Source: Zygnema cylindricum (Eukaryota; Streptophyta; Zygnematophyceae; Zygnematales; Zygnemataceae). Taken from it: a stretch of 64,000 bases of DNA. The notes beneath the pieces were generated by a model. That model saw only the letters and a list, made by a program, of their open reading frames with translations, did no database searches and was not told the origin of the DNA. Below are positions 11,671 through 24,400 of this stretch, in pieces (the stretch's first letter is position 1; each line of letters starts with the position of its first letter). Location: positions 1 through 64,000 of the forward strand of contig JBBHKE010003332.1 in NCBI GenBank assembly GCA_037447655.1. Reading direction: 5' to 3'. The position numbers and the translations under genes are program-made.

Positions 11671-12965
11671 ATCTCATTATATTTTTTATCAAGCTTTTAT
11701 TTGCCACATGAACAAAGGGTACAACGATTATATGTACGTCATAAATAACAAATTATATTTTCATTCATCTTTACTCACTTTCATTACATTTTTCAAACTC
11801 AAACCCATCATATTAGCTTTTTTAATAGGAAGAGTAAACTGACATGTATCTGTCCCACATACACATTTTACGACATTTTTATGGAAATTTTTTACTTTAG
11901 GGTTTTTATCCTACCAACATATCGAAAGACTTAAGTGGACAACCAATGTCGTCATTTCATAAAGTTCTTTAACAATTCCCATACAATTTGCATAGAACAA
12001 TAACCATAAAGTGATTGTTTTAGCTCACCTAAATGATATTGTATTTCTTCAGTTGTAGGTTCAACATCTATTAGGCCCAAATGCCACTCCTGAACGTATT
12101 TCCGAAAGGTAAAAGCTTCATGCGTTTTACGTGCTTGTTAACTATCTCGATTTATGTTCAATTCAAATAGGCGTACTAACGTCAACACATGTTACACCAT
12201 CAACCATAACACAATTCAATAAACAACTTGAAAACATAACACATCATTTTTATTTAGCACAAATGTCACTTCTGTACCGTCATGCGTTCTATGTGCTAAT
12301 TAACTTTATCGGTTCATGTTCAACTGAAAAGCGTACTATTGTGGATTACACACTTTACAACATGAACCATGACATGATTCAATGCAACAACACAAACACA
12401 TTACAAACTCTTTCATACTACAACATTACAATCTCTTTCAAACTCAACAATGATTTATCATACGTTGAGTGAATTAAAGTAAGCTACTCATATCTACACA
12501 TTTTGCACCATTTTCATAAATTTCATAAACAAACACCACTTTGAAATAGGAAATTCATTTTTTATGTGCATTGTGTACACCAACAAATGTTGAACAAACC
12601 CCACTTTCAAATGAAAAAAAGCTTTTTTTTTGAAATTGTAACTCTACATCGTACATCTTTATACAAATCAGCTTACCTTAGTAAATTTGTCTTTGAACAC
12701 TTGTAGGTTGAGGCAGCCAAAATGGCACAGTCCTTCCAAAGTTCAGCGCATCCAAAGTTGTACTGTTGAGCCAATTACTTTTCAACTTGAGTAGGCATAC
12801 AAATGTTATGCATGTTTTTTTGACTGTCATGAATTCTACGGACGTACAAAATAAATTCGGACATATGCTAAATTTTTGCAATGCACTATGCGCCACTTTT
12901 GGCGGACCGCGCTTACTTTTAACAACGTTTTTTTAGGGGCCGGTACTGCCGATAGTTTGTACGTC
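11671..12965. other. Intergenic, possible decayed element interior
   Basis: AT-rich. On the minus strand about 12020-12110 there is a short open stretch (YVQEWHLGLIDVEPTTEE) followed by a GGTGAGC donor-like site. It reads like coding sequence but I recognise no family. It may be part of the same decayed element as the Helitron-like fragments. Nothing else is supported. Confidence 0.4.
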
Positions 12966-13480
12966 GAACTCTTGGCGATGCTGGCAGTGTTAAATTACGC
13001 CAGTCGTACGGCGGTCTGCACACCGACGGTTGGCAATGTTAAATTACGCCATCCTTACAGCGATCTGCACACCGACGCACGGCAACGTCAAATTACGCCA
13101 TCCGTACGGCGGCCTGCACACCGACGCACGGCAACATTAAATTATGCCATCCATACGGCGGTTTACACACCGACGCACGGCAACGTTACATTTCGCCAAC
13201 CGTACGGCGCTCTGCACACCGACGCACGGCAACGTTAAATTTCGCCAACCGTATGGCGATCTGCACATCGACGGGTGGCAATGTTAGATTACGCCAACCG
13301 TACGGTGGTCTGCACATCGACGGGTGGCAATGTTAGATTACGCCATCCGTATGGCGGTACGGGCGACACCGTTACATTGTGCCAGCGGTACGGCGGTTCG
13401 TACTGCGGACGGTCCCACGACAACGTTACATTGTGCCAGCAGTACGGCGGTCCGTACCGCGGACGAACGGAAAAAATCCT
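12966..13480. repeat. 49-bp tandem array followed by two longer variant units
   Basis: The word GTTAAATTACGCC (or close variants) recurs at about 12989, 13038, 13087, 13136, 13185, 13234, 13283 and 13332, a steady 49-bp period. Each unit carries CCGTACGGCGGTCTGCACACCGACG. Two longer variants with CATTGTGCCAGC(G/A)GTACGGCGG follow to about 13480. The period is not a multiple of three, so it does not encode a protein repeat. The array is GC-richer than its surroundings and abuts a TATA-like box. Confidence 0.9.
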
Positions 13481-13501
13481 TGACAGACACACCGCCTACC
13501 G

Positions 13502-13511
13502 CCTATATAAG
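13502..13511 (+). promoter_or_regulatory. TATA-like box after the 49-bp array
   Basis: CTATATAAGG lies about 20 bp after the array and about 45 bp before the start of repeat Y copy 2. The spacing suits transcription into repeat Y. The function is inferred; no transcript start can be seen. Confidence 0.45.
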
Positions 13512-13552
13512 GTTTCGCAGAGGGGCGAACAACGTTCCCTTATTTATAGAGA

Positions 13553-15420
13553 ATAATATGCGATGGAAAAACCATCAAAGTACAAAAGGGGTAAAAAAAA
13601 GAAATAGAACATTTAAAGACTACAAGAGCCGGCAGCTAGGAAAACAAAACAAAGCAAAACAAAACAAACAAATGAGGAAAAACAAAAGCTACTAGGCTAG
13701 GCAGGAGCCGTTAGAAAAGAAAGGGAGATTTCGTTTCGGAAAGGCAAGGCTGAAAAAAGCAGCCGTTAAAAAGACAAAGCGTTTGCGAAGAGAAGGGGAT
13801 TTCCAGTCGTACAATGATATAGTACGAATAATTTGTACGCGATATCTGTGTTATGCAAGTAAAAATTCTAAGATTCACAGTGCACGGTTTGAAAAATCTT
13901 TGACGATTCTCAATATGAGAACTGTTGTCTACGTGGATTTATCTTAATGTAACACGTATGCGAGTGCTTGTTTACGAACCACCTGACTATAAAGGACGCA
14001 CTGTCGTCTGGTACACAAAAAAAATCCGAACATATACAGTACAGTACAATACTTCGTGGAACGAAACTGAATTACACTAAAGTAATTAAAGTACTGTACT
14101 TTACTGTACGTCAGTCCGGACTCTGAACTACGCGGCGTGTAAAAGTATAGTTACTCAACGGCGATTTCACGGAGTAACTCTTGACCGTCCATTGACATTT
14201 TTTTGGGTTGGATATACGGAATAATTTTCAAACTTGTTGCGCCTTCGCAAAGTTAGCGAGGGACATGGCCAATGACAGCAATTGCCGCTTGAGGGGTGAA
14301 TTTCCATTAGAGGAAAAGTGGGGTTGTTTACTGGACGCCGTACTATTTCGTACATATTCGTACCATTTTTTTTTGGTCAGACGAAACATGTCTACTGGAT
14401 GGCTCCAATATTATAGGCGTAAATTTTGACCGTTGGATTTTTCACTTTTTTAGATTCGCGAAGCAATCACGCACATCGTCCAGTGTGAAGAGACTCTCCT
14501 CGGGAGGAGAGTTTATTCCATAGATGTCCCGTGCGCATATTACGCACGGTATGAACTAACGAATACTACGTACGGTACGCATCAAACGTTTTTGAAAAGT
14601 TAATAAAATGCGTACCTTGCTTTGTACCCGTACATTATTTTTACAATTACGTACAGTGTCCGTCTATGTTCGTACATTTTAGGGTTATTTAGGGGATTTT
14701 TAGGGTTTCCAATGTACACTGCCGTACGTTCCTTTATATTTCAGTACGGCTGTCGTAGATATTCCGTACTATTGGGTTTTTTAGGGTCCACTTTCATACA
14801 ATTTTGTACATTTATGTCAAATTTCCGTACTTTTTAAGATTTTTAAGGATTTTATAAGATTGCGCTTTCCGTACGTTTTTGTACATGGCCGTACAACGAA
14901 ATTTACACGAATTTTACGAAAAATATGAAAAAGACGAATACTACGTAGTTTTTGTAAAAAAATTGAAATCCGTACGAATTGGACATCAACGGTTTATTCA
15001 CACTGGTCACGTACCATTGGTACATGTGAAAATTAGAAATAAAATTTACCACGAACAGGCAATGTGAATTGAACACGTCGTAAACGCTATGTGCCTTCCG
15101 CCACGGTCTATGCAGGTCAACCGAAATATCTTCGCACGCTCCTTCTGACATCCTCTGACCTTAAAAGTTTGCGGCGCCTTTTTGACATTCCGTTCCGAAA
15201 TTTTGATTTTCAATTTCAAAATTAAAATCTGGTCGCAAAATTTTTGTACGAGTCATTAACTACCTCCACCCGTACAAATATTACGTACAGATTGTCAGCT
15301 TGAAGAATATTTATAGATTTTAAGAATATGAAAACTAACTTACGTGGCGCCAATCATAGTTGAGAATCAATATATACTAGCACGACATAATGGAAGGTCG
15401 TGCCAGTAAACACTAGAAAT
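13553..15420. mobile_element. Dispersed repeat Y, most complete copy, with a nested MITE
   Basis: The left part (13553-14177) matches 9681-10287. The middle (14178-14510) matches 16577-16918 and, more weakly, 61930-62170. The right part (15000 to about 15420) matches 16920-16975 at its start and 62180-62625 throughout, including GTGGCGCCAATCATA. It is interrupted by an 8-bp-TSD MITE at 14511-14999. It carries the palindrome CTCTCCTCGGGAGGAGAG at 14494-14511. No coding region was found. The outer termini are not proven. Confidence 0.65.
14511..14999. mobile_element. hAT-type MITE, family B copy 1, nested in repeat Y
   Basis: The element body is 14519-14991 (473 bp), flanked by an exact 8-bp duplication GTTTATTC (14511-14518 and 14992-14999). 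The ends are CATAGATGTCC and GGACATCAACG, inverse at 9 of 11 positions. The empty site is visible at 16919, where GAGTTTATTCACACTGG is uninterrupted. A 471-bp copy in the opposite orientation lies at 55604-56074 with a different 8-bp duplication. Eight-base duplications are typical of hAT transposases. The interior is rich in GTAC words and has no transposase. Confidence 0.92.
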
Positions 15421-15811
15421 AGACGTATCCGCATGTTTACTGGGACCGCCTAATGGAGAACAGGCCTGATGCAAATTTGACCACAATCGTGTCCCACTTG
15501 ACGTCAATATGAAAACAGAAATTCCACATAGACCTTTGGTCGCATTTAAAGTGCAGCGATGAGTCGCAAATTCGTGACACAATGTGGAAGGAGGAGGAGT
15601 GCATAAAAATAAAAACCAATCAAATACAAAAGAACTCTTTAAAAGTGACCCTTGAAACTCTTAAGGGTTCGATGTTCATCATGATGTTAATTCACCCTCA
15701 TATCGGTCAAATATTTTGGCGATACATTATAATTATGAGTTTCAATATATCGATCCAATTTTCTCGATTTCATGGGTCTCTTTTTGAGAGTAACTCCCGA
15801 AACAGTTTTGT

Positions 15812-16235
15812 TAGTGTTGTGTATCGGTTCAACATTTATCCCGTTGAAACCGATACCGATAATTATAGGTTATCGAGCGGTGAGGGCTCTCGGTATATCG
15901 CTTCGGAACCAACATTTTTTTTATCGCCGATAAGTTTAAAAAATATAATACACCATATCATAGTACTTTATACTATATTTTATTATAGTTTAACATTATA
16001 TAGTGTGGCGTGCACGTATGACAATTCCTCCGTATTTACATACAAAATAGTACAATTGTACGACCTAAACCCGTACAATTATCGCCGATAAACATTTATT
16101 ATCGATAATCCATTGCGATATTTCGGTTTTTCATAGCGATAATTCCGCCACCGATATACCTGACCAATATATAGGTTATCGGTAGGTCAGAAAAAGGTAC
16201 ATATAGGTTATAGACAATTGGCTACCGATTCACAA
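15812..16235. repeat. Family Z repeat, copy 2
   Basis: Starts TAGTGTTGTGTATCGGTT and contains CCGATACCGATAATTATAGGTTATCGAGCGG, close to 2205-2240, and TATAGGTTATCGGTAGG, close to 2490-2520. The right end is degraded (TACCGATTCACAAG). The stretch 15421-15811 before it holds no recognisable gene. Confidence 0.55.
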
Positions 16236-16371
16236 GTACTTTTTTGTAAACCTTTTGTTTTTTTTCATATTTGTATAGTAAATTTACTACCGTTTATATA
16301 TGTACTTTCACCGTACTACTGTACAGTGGTTCAAACCGGGTCAGGCCCGATGAACCGAACCGAACGGTTCT
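16028..16371. repeat. Direct repeat, copy 1 (pairs with 16985-17329)
   Basis: From CTCCGTATTTAC to CGAACGGTTCT it matches 16985-17329 with only a handful of differences. It includes the right half of a family Z repeat and GAACCGAACCGAACGGTTC at the end. The close match suggests a local duplication younger than most repeats here. Confidence 0.9.
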
Positions 16372-16576
16372 GAAAGTGGGTCGAAACTCGCTAAACGATA
16401 AACTGAATTGCGATAGACGACAAACTGCGGTACAGCTAAAGTTTTAATGGAACGTAACTTGTACGGTGGTGATTTGAATTTTTTGGTACGGCTGCAAATT
16501 TTTTCCTTTTTTTCCAAGTTATAAAGGAAAACGACAGAAAATAACTGTAACTTTAGCACATGGGAAAGTGCCCTAA

Positions 16577-16975
16577 CTCTTGACCGTCCATTGACATTTT
16601 TTTGGGTTGGATATACGGAATAATTTTCAAACTTTTTGCGCCTTCGCAAAGTTGGCGAGGGACATGGCCAATGAGAGCAATTGCCGCTTGAGGGTGAACT
16701 TCCATTAGAGGAAAAGTGGGGTTGTTTACTGGACGCCGTACTATTTCGTACAAATTCGTACCATTTTTTTTTTGTGTCAGACGAAACATGACGAAACATG
16801 TCTACTGGATGGCTCCAATATTATAGACGTAAATGTCGACCGATTTTTCACTGTTTTAGATTCGCGAAGCAATCACGCACATCGTCCAGTGTGAAGAGAC
16901 TCTCCTCGGGAGGAGAGTTTATTCACACTGGTCGCGTACCATTGGTACACGTGAAAATTAGAAATAAAATCCACC
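16577..16975. repeat. Repeat Y middle and right part, copy 2 (no MITE B)
   Basis: From CTCTTGACCGTCCATTGACA it follows 14178-14510, then reads straight through GAGTTTATTCACACTGG into the sequence equivalent to 15000-15055. It is therefore the pre-insertion form of the site occupied by family B at 14511. It is preceded at 16558-16576 by ACATGGGAAAGTGCCCTAA. Confidence 0.85.
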
Positions 16976-16984
16976 ACAAATTCG

Positions 16985-17329
16985 CTCCGTATTTACGTAC
17001 AAAATAGTACAATTGTACGACCTAAACCCGTACAATTATCGCCGATAAACATCTGATAATCGATAATCCATTGCGATATTTCGGTTTTTCATAGCGATAA
17101 TTCCGCCACCGATATACCTGACCAATATATAGGTTATCGGTAGGTCAGAAAAAGGTACATATAGGTTATAGACAATTGGCTACCGATTCACAAGTACTTT
17201 TTTGTAAACCTTTTGTTTTTTTTCATATTTGTATAGTAAATTTATTACCGTTTATATATGTACTTTTACCGTACTATTGTACAGTGGTTCAAACCGGGTC
17301 AGGCCTGATGAACCGAACCGAACGGTTCT
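16985..17329. repeat. Direct repeat, copy 2 (pairs with 16028-16371)
   Basis: Near-identical to 16028-16371 in the same orientation; see that entry. The intervening 610 bp carry a Y fragment, so the duplication brackets it. Confidence 0.9.
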
Positions 17330-18471
17330 TAAGATCGCTGGAACCGAACCAAACCGTTTCAAACAAGTTTTAAAAAAGACAAAAATAATCGCCAAAACTG
17401 TATGATTCCGTTCGGTTTGGTTGAGCGCTACTCATATGGGTTACCAATTTACCATCATTGCATATGTAAATGCTCTGAACTTTACGTCTTTACGGAGTTT
17501 TAAACGTACAACCGTAGTTGTGAGAGAGTGGACTAATGGGTGCTACGTGTGTTATTATGCCGAAGGAAATGAAGAATGTCAGAAATTACATAGTGAATCT
17601 TGTGAAATCGACTGCTCCCGGAGCTGTGTGAAGCCGTGACGCATGACATTAACGGCTGGATGAAGATCCTAGGAATTGACATGAGAACAGTTAAAAGAAA
17701 TCGCATCTTTCGCGCGCTTTCGGGAATCGCCTTTCCTCTACGGCAAAATGTTTGATCGAACGGCAGCGATTGACGCCCTGAAATGTGCCCTTGACGTCGA
17801 TTGTTTATGCCATTGTCCGTACCATAATACGGAACTCTTTTCGTACGGTATGTCGAATCTAACAAACAATTTTTGTGCTGTGAATCTACAAGCCTTGTTG
17901 CCGACCATGATTCTTTTCTCAAATTCCTGCCAACCACCACTTCACTCACGGTACGGTTGCGCGGTCCCTGGGAGTTTCTCGTTTCTCCCTTCACTCTCCG
18001 TCGATACAAAGTTACAAACAGTAGACGAGCTGCAAAAGTTTCAATTGTGAGCCTCTCTGCACTGTTTCACTGATTAGCTGCTTTGCCTGTCTCTTTTTTC
18101 CTCCTTTTCCTCAGCCTTTGAATGCTGATTCTGCTTGTGGATCGCAGCCATAATTTGAACCGTTAACAATCAGCAGCAGTTGTATCTTACAAATTGGACT
18201 AAACCTGTTGATCGCCAACATTGTGCTCACGGATATATTGAAGAGAGTAGAATCCGTCGTTTACATAAAGCTCTTGTAGCTGCCAAATTTTTGATCTGAT
18301 AACTTGTTATCTCTTGACATCTACGAGCTATTACTTGCAGCCATATCTCGGTTTGGAGAAGCCCCCAAGGGGGCTTCTGGTCGTGCAGAAGCGACCATAG
18401 CACCGACACAGATTCGCCGAAGACCCGGATCCGCACTGGAGGAGGACAGGCTCCTTGATTCTGACGAGAAA
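17330..18471. other. Upstream region of the apyrase gene
   Basis: No gene recognised. Open frames around 17750-18050 have no recognisable motif. The apyrase frame stays open upstream of its ATG back to 18295 with a possible acceptor TTACTTGCAG at 18339, but no in-frame ATG lies in that stretch, so it is probably 5' UTR. Confidence 0.5.
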
Positions 18472-21400
18472 ATGAGGCGGATACGCCAGGAGACGTTTGT
18501 GGACAAAATCTATAGATTCCGAGGAGTCGTTCTTGTCGTTTCTGTACCACTTATGCTTGTTGCTGTTGTGTTACTGTTGATGCCACGCAGTTCTCCATTA
18601 GATTCAGGAATTTCTGAGTCCGATGAGCCTCTCAGTCGTAGTAACACCGTAGGAAAAATCCCTCAAAGCCTGTCTGAGAAGTTTGCTGTAGTTATTGACG
18701 CTGGAAGTACTGGCAGTCGGGTTCACGTTTACAAGTTTAATTCAAAGCTCGAACTTCAGGAGGTCGGTGAAGACTTGGAGCTTTTCATCCAGGTAAAATC
18801 AAGTGTTTTTTATTAGTTATGTCTCAAGTTTGCTCTATTTTCTGCTACATTTACCTTTCGGTATTTTTTGAAAGCTGCTGGTCGCTCGGTTCCCGTTGTG
18901 ATGATTGTACTGCCAGTTTGGATCCATTTCTTAATGTGTATCATATGCTTGAGAATCTTTGTTGTCAATATGTGTTCGGATCTTCCTACATTTATTATAG
19001 AGGCTTGACATTTTCTCATCTAGTCAAAGTATCAGATACTGGTGGTTGCATGGATAGTTTTCTTTCAGTAATTTCATCGCTCTGAGAGGAGCAGATGATT
19101 TCGGTTTCACACTGATTTGCTGAATGATAGCTACCACTCACCAGCATTGAATTAAAGTTCAGAAACTGCTCTGTATATGAAACGACGCGTTTTTTTCAAG
19201 CACACATGATTATATTTATTCGCAGCGTATTGGATGTTGTGGAAGTATGAGGTAGTGGTGGATTTTAGTAAAGTTCATCTGGATCAGAAGTATTTGTTTT
19301 ACACATGTAGGACTAAGTTTTTAGAATTGATGGCAATTCTAATGTCTATAGTAAATTGCCATTGCATTGCTATTAGCTGCTGCCGTTTATGTCTGGCATT
19401 GTCTTTCTTGTGTGTGTTTGTTTTTTTTTTTCCTCTTCCACATTGGAGCTTGTTTGGCATGGAGAGTAATGTTTTGGGCTTGTTTACCTTCATTGGAAGT
19501 CATCACCAATCTTGTTTATAATTTGCATGGAGTGTTGAATATTTTACAAAATAATCGCCGGTGAGAAACAGGTGAAATGTGGCTTATTCTACTCAAAATG
19601 TTTCATCTGTTTTTTCTCTTGCGTTGTTATCGACAGATCAAGCCTGGATTGAGTAAATATGCAGATGAGCCAAGCAAAGGTGGTGATTCTCTGAGACAAC
19701 TTCTTGATAAAGCACTTGAAGTGATTCCAGAACCACTTCAGAAGAAGACACCTGTCCTGGTTGGGGTGAGTTTCTGGGCTTCCTTCATGTAATGTTTACG
19801 CGCTGATGGAATATGCAAAGCAGAACTGATGCTCCAATAGCACATTGACTCCTTTTCTCATCATCACAATCTGTTACAAATTCCATGGTTTGGATTTCTG
19901 TCATCGTCTTAATAATGTTAAATGCAGTAAGGTTTGGATGTGCTGTAGACGTGATCCGACTATTTCTGGTAGCTCATGTAATTCTTTCAATTCTTGTATT
20001 TGATTACCACTCGCTTATCTTCAAGTGTAGAGCTTTACTAACTGTGTATTCATATGTTAATATGGTGTTCAACTTTTTTGGTCATAATGATTAAAATTGT
20101 CTATGCTCGTCGTTTTGGCTCAGGCAACTGCGGGCCTTAGACTTCTACCTGGAACTCAGGCTGAGCAGCTTCTTGATGAGGTGATCTTTCCTCCTATGTT
20201 TTGGTTTGCAACCTGAAGTGGTCTCATATTATAGGTATCAAATGATTTAAGTGTTCCTCAGATTTCTTGCCCATGATTTTGTAATGTATGCAACCTGCTT
20301 GATTTTTTTGGTGGGTTTGCCTTTTCTAGAGACAGTCACCACGTTTTTCAGGCCAGGATCATAGTCAAACCGTAATTGTTTTGTTTTTTGATAAAAGTCA
20401 CGGTAGTTTAATGATCATCTAGGGTGCTGCAGTAATTGCTCTTGCTTCATTCTATTACTTCTTAGTACTGGAAAACTTAGATTATTGTTACCCTGTTTCA
20501 GCTAATGATTATATGAGGACTATTTTAGTGTTAATAATATTATTTTTTATCCAAACGACATGAGAGGTACTGAACCTCATATTAAGAAAAAATAATTAGT
20601 ATTATGAACGGTAGAAAGACCGGGACTGTACTAATGTTATGAATGCTAAGGTGTAGTTTCAACAATTGCTAGCACACGAGTGAGTCAATAATTTATTTAA
20701 TAAGTTGTTCTCTCGTGAGCTGCAATACAGTGCCAGATTGCGAGACTTTTTTTTGGCAGTCTTTGCATAATTAGTACATTCTTACGGTGTTGACGTATCT
20801 TAATTCAGGTTTATGTGATGGCATTCTCATTTGACTTCCTGTTGGATATTACTCAAGCCCAATGTGAACTGGAAGCATCTTTTAATTGATTTGAATCTGT
20901 CCTGTCTTGTCTTGGACTATTTACGCTTCTTATCCCCATATGAGATGAAAACCGTCGTCGCATGTCTGTCATCGCTGTTGTTTGCACGTTTGCTATTCAA
21001 GAAGGGGTGTCCACCTGTTTTACGTCATCACAGAAATGTGGCCTAATTTGTACCTGAATTGGTTCCCATCAATTCAGGCTAGTTTTGTCTTGTTTTGTTT
21101 GTGGTGTCTCACTGTTTCTCTTACAAACTCTCCTTATCCCTGTTCCTCGATATGTGTGTATCCTCTTGCGGAGATTCTTGATTTTTTTGTTTTGTTACCT
21201 TTTTGCCAGGTTCGCAAAATGCTCAAGGAATATCCTTTTACTTTCAAAAAGGATTCTGTAAAGATTTTGGATGGCACTGATGAAGGTTCCTTTGCATGGG
21301 TGAGAGTTCATTGCTATCCGCTATCCCCCTCTAGCAGCTTTATTGGATTAATCTGTCCTATTGTTATTGTGTTTTAGTAAATTCATGAATCAAAAAGCTA

Positions 21401-24400
21401 GAAATTCACCTTCGAAGCCCCAAACGAAAATGAAAATAAAGAAACAAAAAAAGAGAAATGGCCTTGCCCCTTTTTTGAGTTTTCTGATAACACCTTTTAA
21501 AGTATTGTACATGGTAGGAATTAATCTTAATTGGAACTGTGGTGTTTTTTTCAGAACATAACTTCTTTGTTACCCTTGACTGCTTCACTTATGGGCTTTT
21601 GTTCTTTATGGCTGTCCAGGTGTCTAGAAAACCACAAGTTTTCAAATGAGGGAATCAGTAGATCTTCACTTTTTGAGTGCTGTCTCTGAGCATCTGATTG
21701 AACTCTTGTGCTTCATTTCTACATCTCATGGGGGAAATCTATCCCTGTCTGTTTTGCAGATGACTGTGAATTATCTTTTGGGTAAATTGGGGAAAATGAT
21801 CCCACAAACTGTTGGAGTGGTCGACCTGGGAGGTGGCTCTGTTCAGCTGACATATGCCATTTCTGATGAAGTGGCTTCAAAAGCACCAGATGGATATGTA
21901 CGAAAACTTAGTGGAATGGGACAGGCATATAATGTCTATGTACACAGGTGACCTTGCAAATGCCTTTGATACCTTGTCCTTATATCAAAGTGAATCCTGG
22001 ATTATGGTCGTATGTTTTAGCTGGCATAATCTTGTCCGGTCTGGATATCTAAGACTATATTCCCTAATCAACAATTTCCATTGTCGACAGCAAAGAAGTC
22101 AATCGGTAAATTTAGGATGTATGGTCCTGGTACAACATTGATGTTTAAGTTTGTTTGTTAGATTAAGATGAGTGAATTCTGCTTGCGGTGGTTGACTGCC
22201 CACGGGAAGCATGTTCAAGAGTATGAAGTCGGTAATCTGTACATAATATGTCTGTTGGTTCGATATCACGGTCGTTGATTCCCTACATGATCTAGGATCA
22301 GATTTTTGACTTCTTAACATTTGTGAGTGTTTGGTTTATGTAAAGCAATTGCTCTTAGGTCCTGTGACCCAAATGTATCTTTCAATGTATTTTTGCCACA
22401 CAATGCTGTGGCAACAATGTGGTAATGTTGTGGCTTCTGCTCTGTAACAGTTTGCAGCTATTTTTATAACAGTGTAAATTGGTTTGGCTGGCTAAACATG
22501 AATCAATGTAACAATTTATGAAACCGGCTGTCATTGGATGAGTGGCAGTTATCTTGGATATGGTCTCATGGCCGCCCGAGCTGAGGTCTTGCAACGAATG
22601 GGAGGTGAAGATGGTCATCCATGTCTCGCCTTGGGCTTTAATGGTATGTTTTTCCCGTTTACTCAAGCCTTGAAAGTTTTTGAGGGTTCCGATGTTATGT
22701 TATTCCAGTTGTCTCAGGTCTGCAATGATGGATTGTTTGTATTATCACTGTGCCATCTTTGTCCTGTCTGCGCGAATATGGGTCAGACTCTTTCAAAGCC
22801 ACACCAGTTCCCGAGCCTCAATTTATTTCATTCCGTTGTTTGTTTGTAGCTCTTTGATTGTCAGACTCTTTTGGTAAAAGACCTATTCATGGCTTGGTAC
22901 GTTGTGCATTATATTTGGTATTGAAATTAGAATGATAAGGATGGCACAAAGAACATGGTTCATCCCAATACACCTACCAACATTGCAAGTTTATGTGGAC
23001 ACTTATTGCCCATGGCTCTCAGAGTTCATAATTGCTGTTACTGTACCTTGCTTGCTAAATGGGTTTGTTTAATTTCAATTTACTCTCACCTTCTGAACCA
23101 AAGCTGCAAAGAGGCACCAAAAACAGTGTGTCTGTAGGTAATTTTCCAATGTTGATGTTTTTGAGCAGTTGACCATTGTATTTTGCTGATTGTCTGTAGA
23201 AGCATCTAAAATTTCTGGTTAAGAGACTTCATATTCCGGTAAAATTATTTGTATTGGAAAAATTGAAAAGAGTACTTGTACTAATGTACTTTCCCATGCA
23301 TTCATAAATATACAGATATGTGAATAGTATAAACTGGTAGACAGTCATAACTAGCAAATTTTGGGAAAGTTCAACTTGGCTCCACTAAATTCTGTCAGCG
23401 GTATAATGGGGATGTGCAGACAACTACGAATATGCACAGAAATCTCATAAGGCAGTTGCACAAAGTTCTGGTTCTTCTTTCAAAACTTGTATGCAAGTGG
23501 CAATAGATGCCCTTAATTTGAAGAAGGAATGTACTTTTGAAAAATGTTCCTTTAATGGCGTATGGAGTGGTGGAGGTGGTGCTGGAGTCAAGGAAGTTTT
23601 CGTGGCTTCGTACTTTTTCGACCGAGCATCTCAGGTGAGGATAAATCATATCAGGGATCTTAGTGAGTATATCTAAATTAAATCATATTAACTTCAGAAG
23701 GATGTAGAGCGGTTGATGTGGCCTCACTTTAACAGGCAGTTTCAGGAATATCACTAGTTTTCGAGCCCATAGATCAAACTGGAGCTTTCCCCTGAAGCCC
23801 CAAGTTGTCATGATTTTTCTGTGTGTGTCTAGTAGTTGAACAATTTTTTCAGTTTTAGATCCTGGAGGAAGTTTTTGGTTGGGTTACTGTTTATGTCTTC
23901 TTATAGAGTTATGTCTTTCTGGTACCGTAACAGCCACCCCTATGAATTGGAAATAAGTCGGGTTTTGCTCAGTTAAACTGGTTTAATATTGTTTGTCACC
24001 AATAGTTCAATTTTTTGAAACGTATGTGCATCAATTTACCAACAAATCTGCTGCTGATGGTAATAGTTCTGCTATGGGAAACAGTTGGGTGTGATGTCAG
24101 ATCCAAAGGTATCTTCTGTACAGGTGACTCCTAAGGACTTCGCGGATGCTGCCGAAAAAGTATGCAGTACTTCTCTGGCAGATATGCCAAAGGACTTCCC
24201 TTTGGTTGAAAAGAAAGACTTGGGATATGTTTGTTTGGACATCACATATCAATATGCGTTGATGACGACTGGATTAGGTGAGATAATTTTTGGATTCTTT
24301 TGCTAATACTTTCTGCTTTTTGCTTTATTCCATGTGAAATAATTATGGAAGAGAAAGAATTTTATTATTCCAGGGCTCGCCAAAAGAGGGAGAAGGATAG

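Noticed and set aside
12966-13480. Possible CRISPR-like array
   Set aside because: The units are contiguous 49-bp tandem repeats with no unique spacers and sit in eukaryotic DNA.
17533-18073. Overlapping open frames upstream of the apyrase
   Set aside because: No recognisable domain, no splice-supported partner exons, and codon content looks random.
18304-18471. Upstream N-terminal extension of the apyrase
   Set aside because: The frame is open but has no ATG, and the APY1/APY2 family length and N-terminus match the start at 18472.
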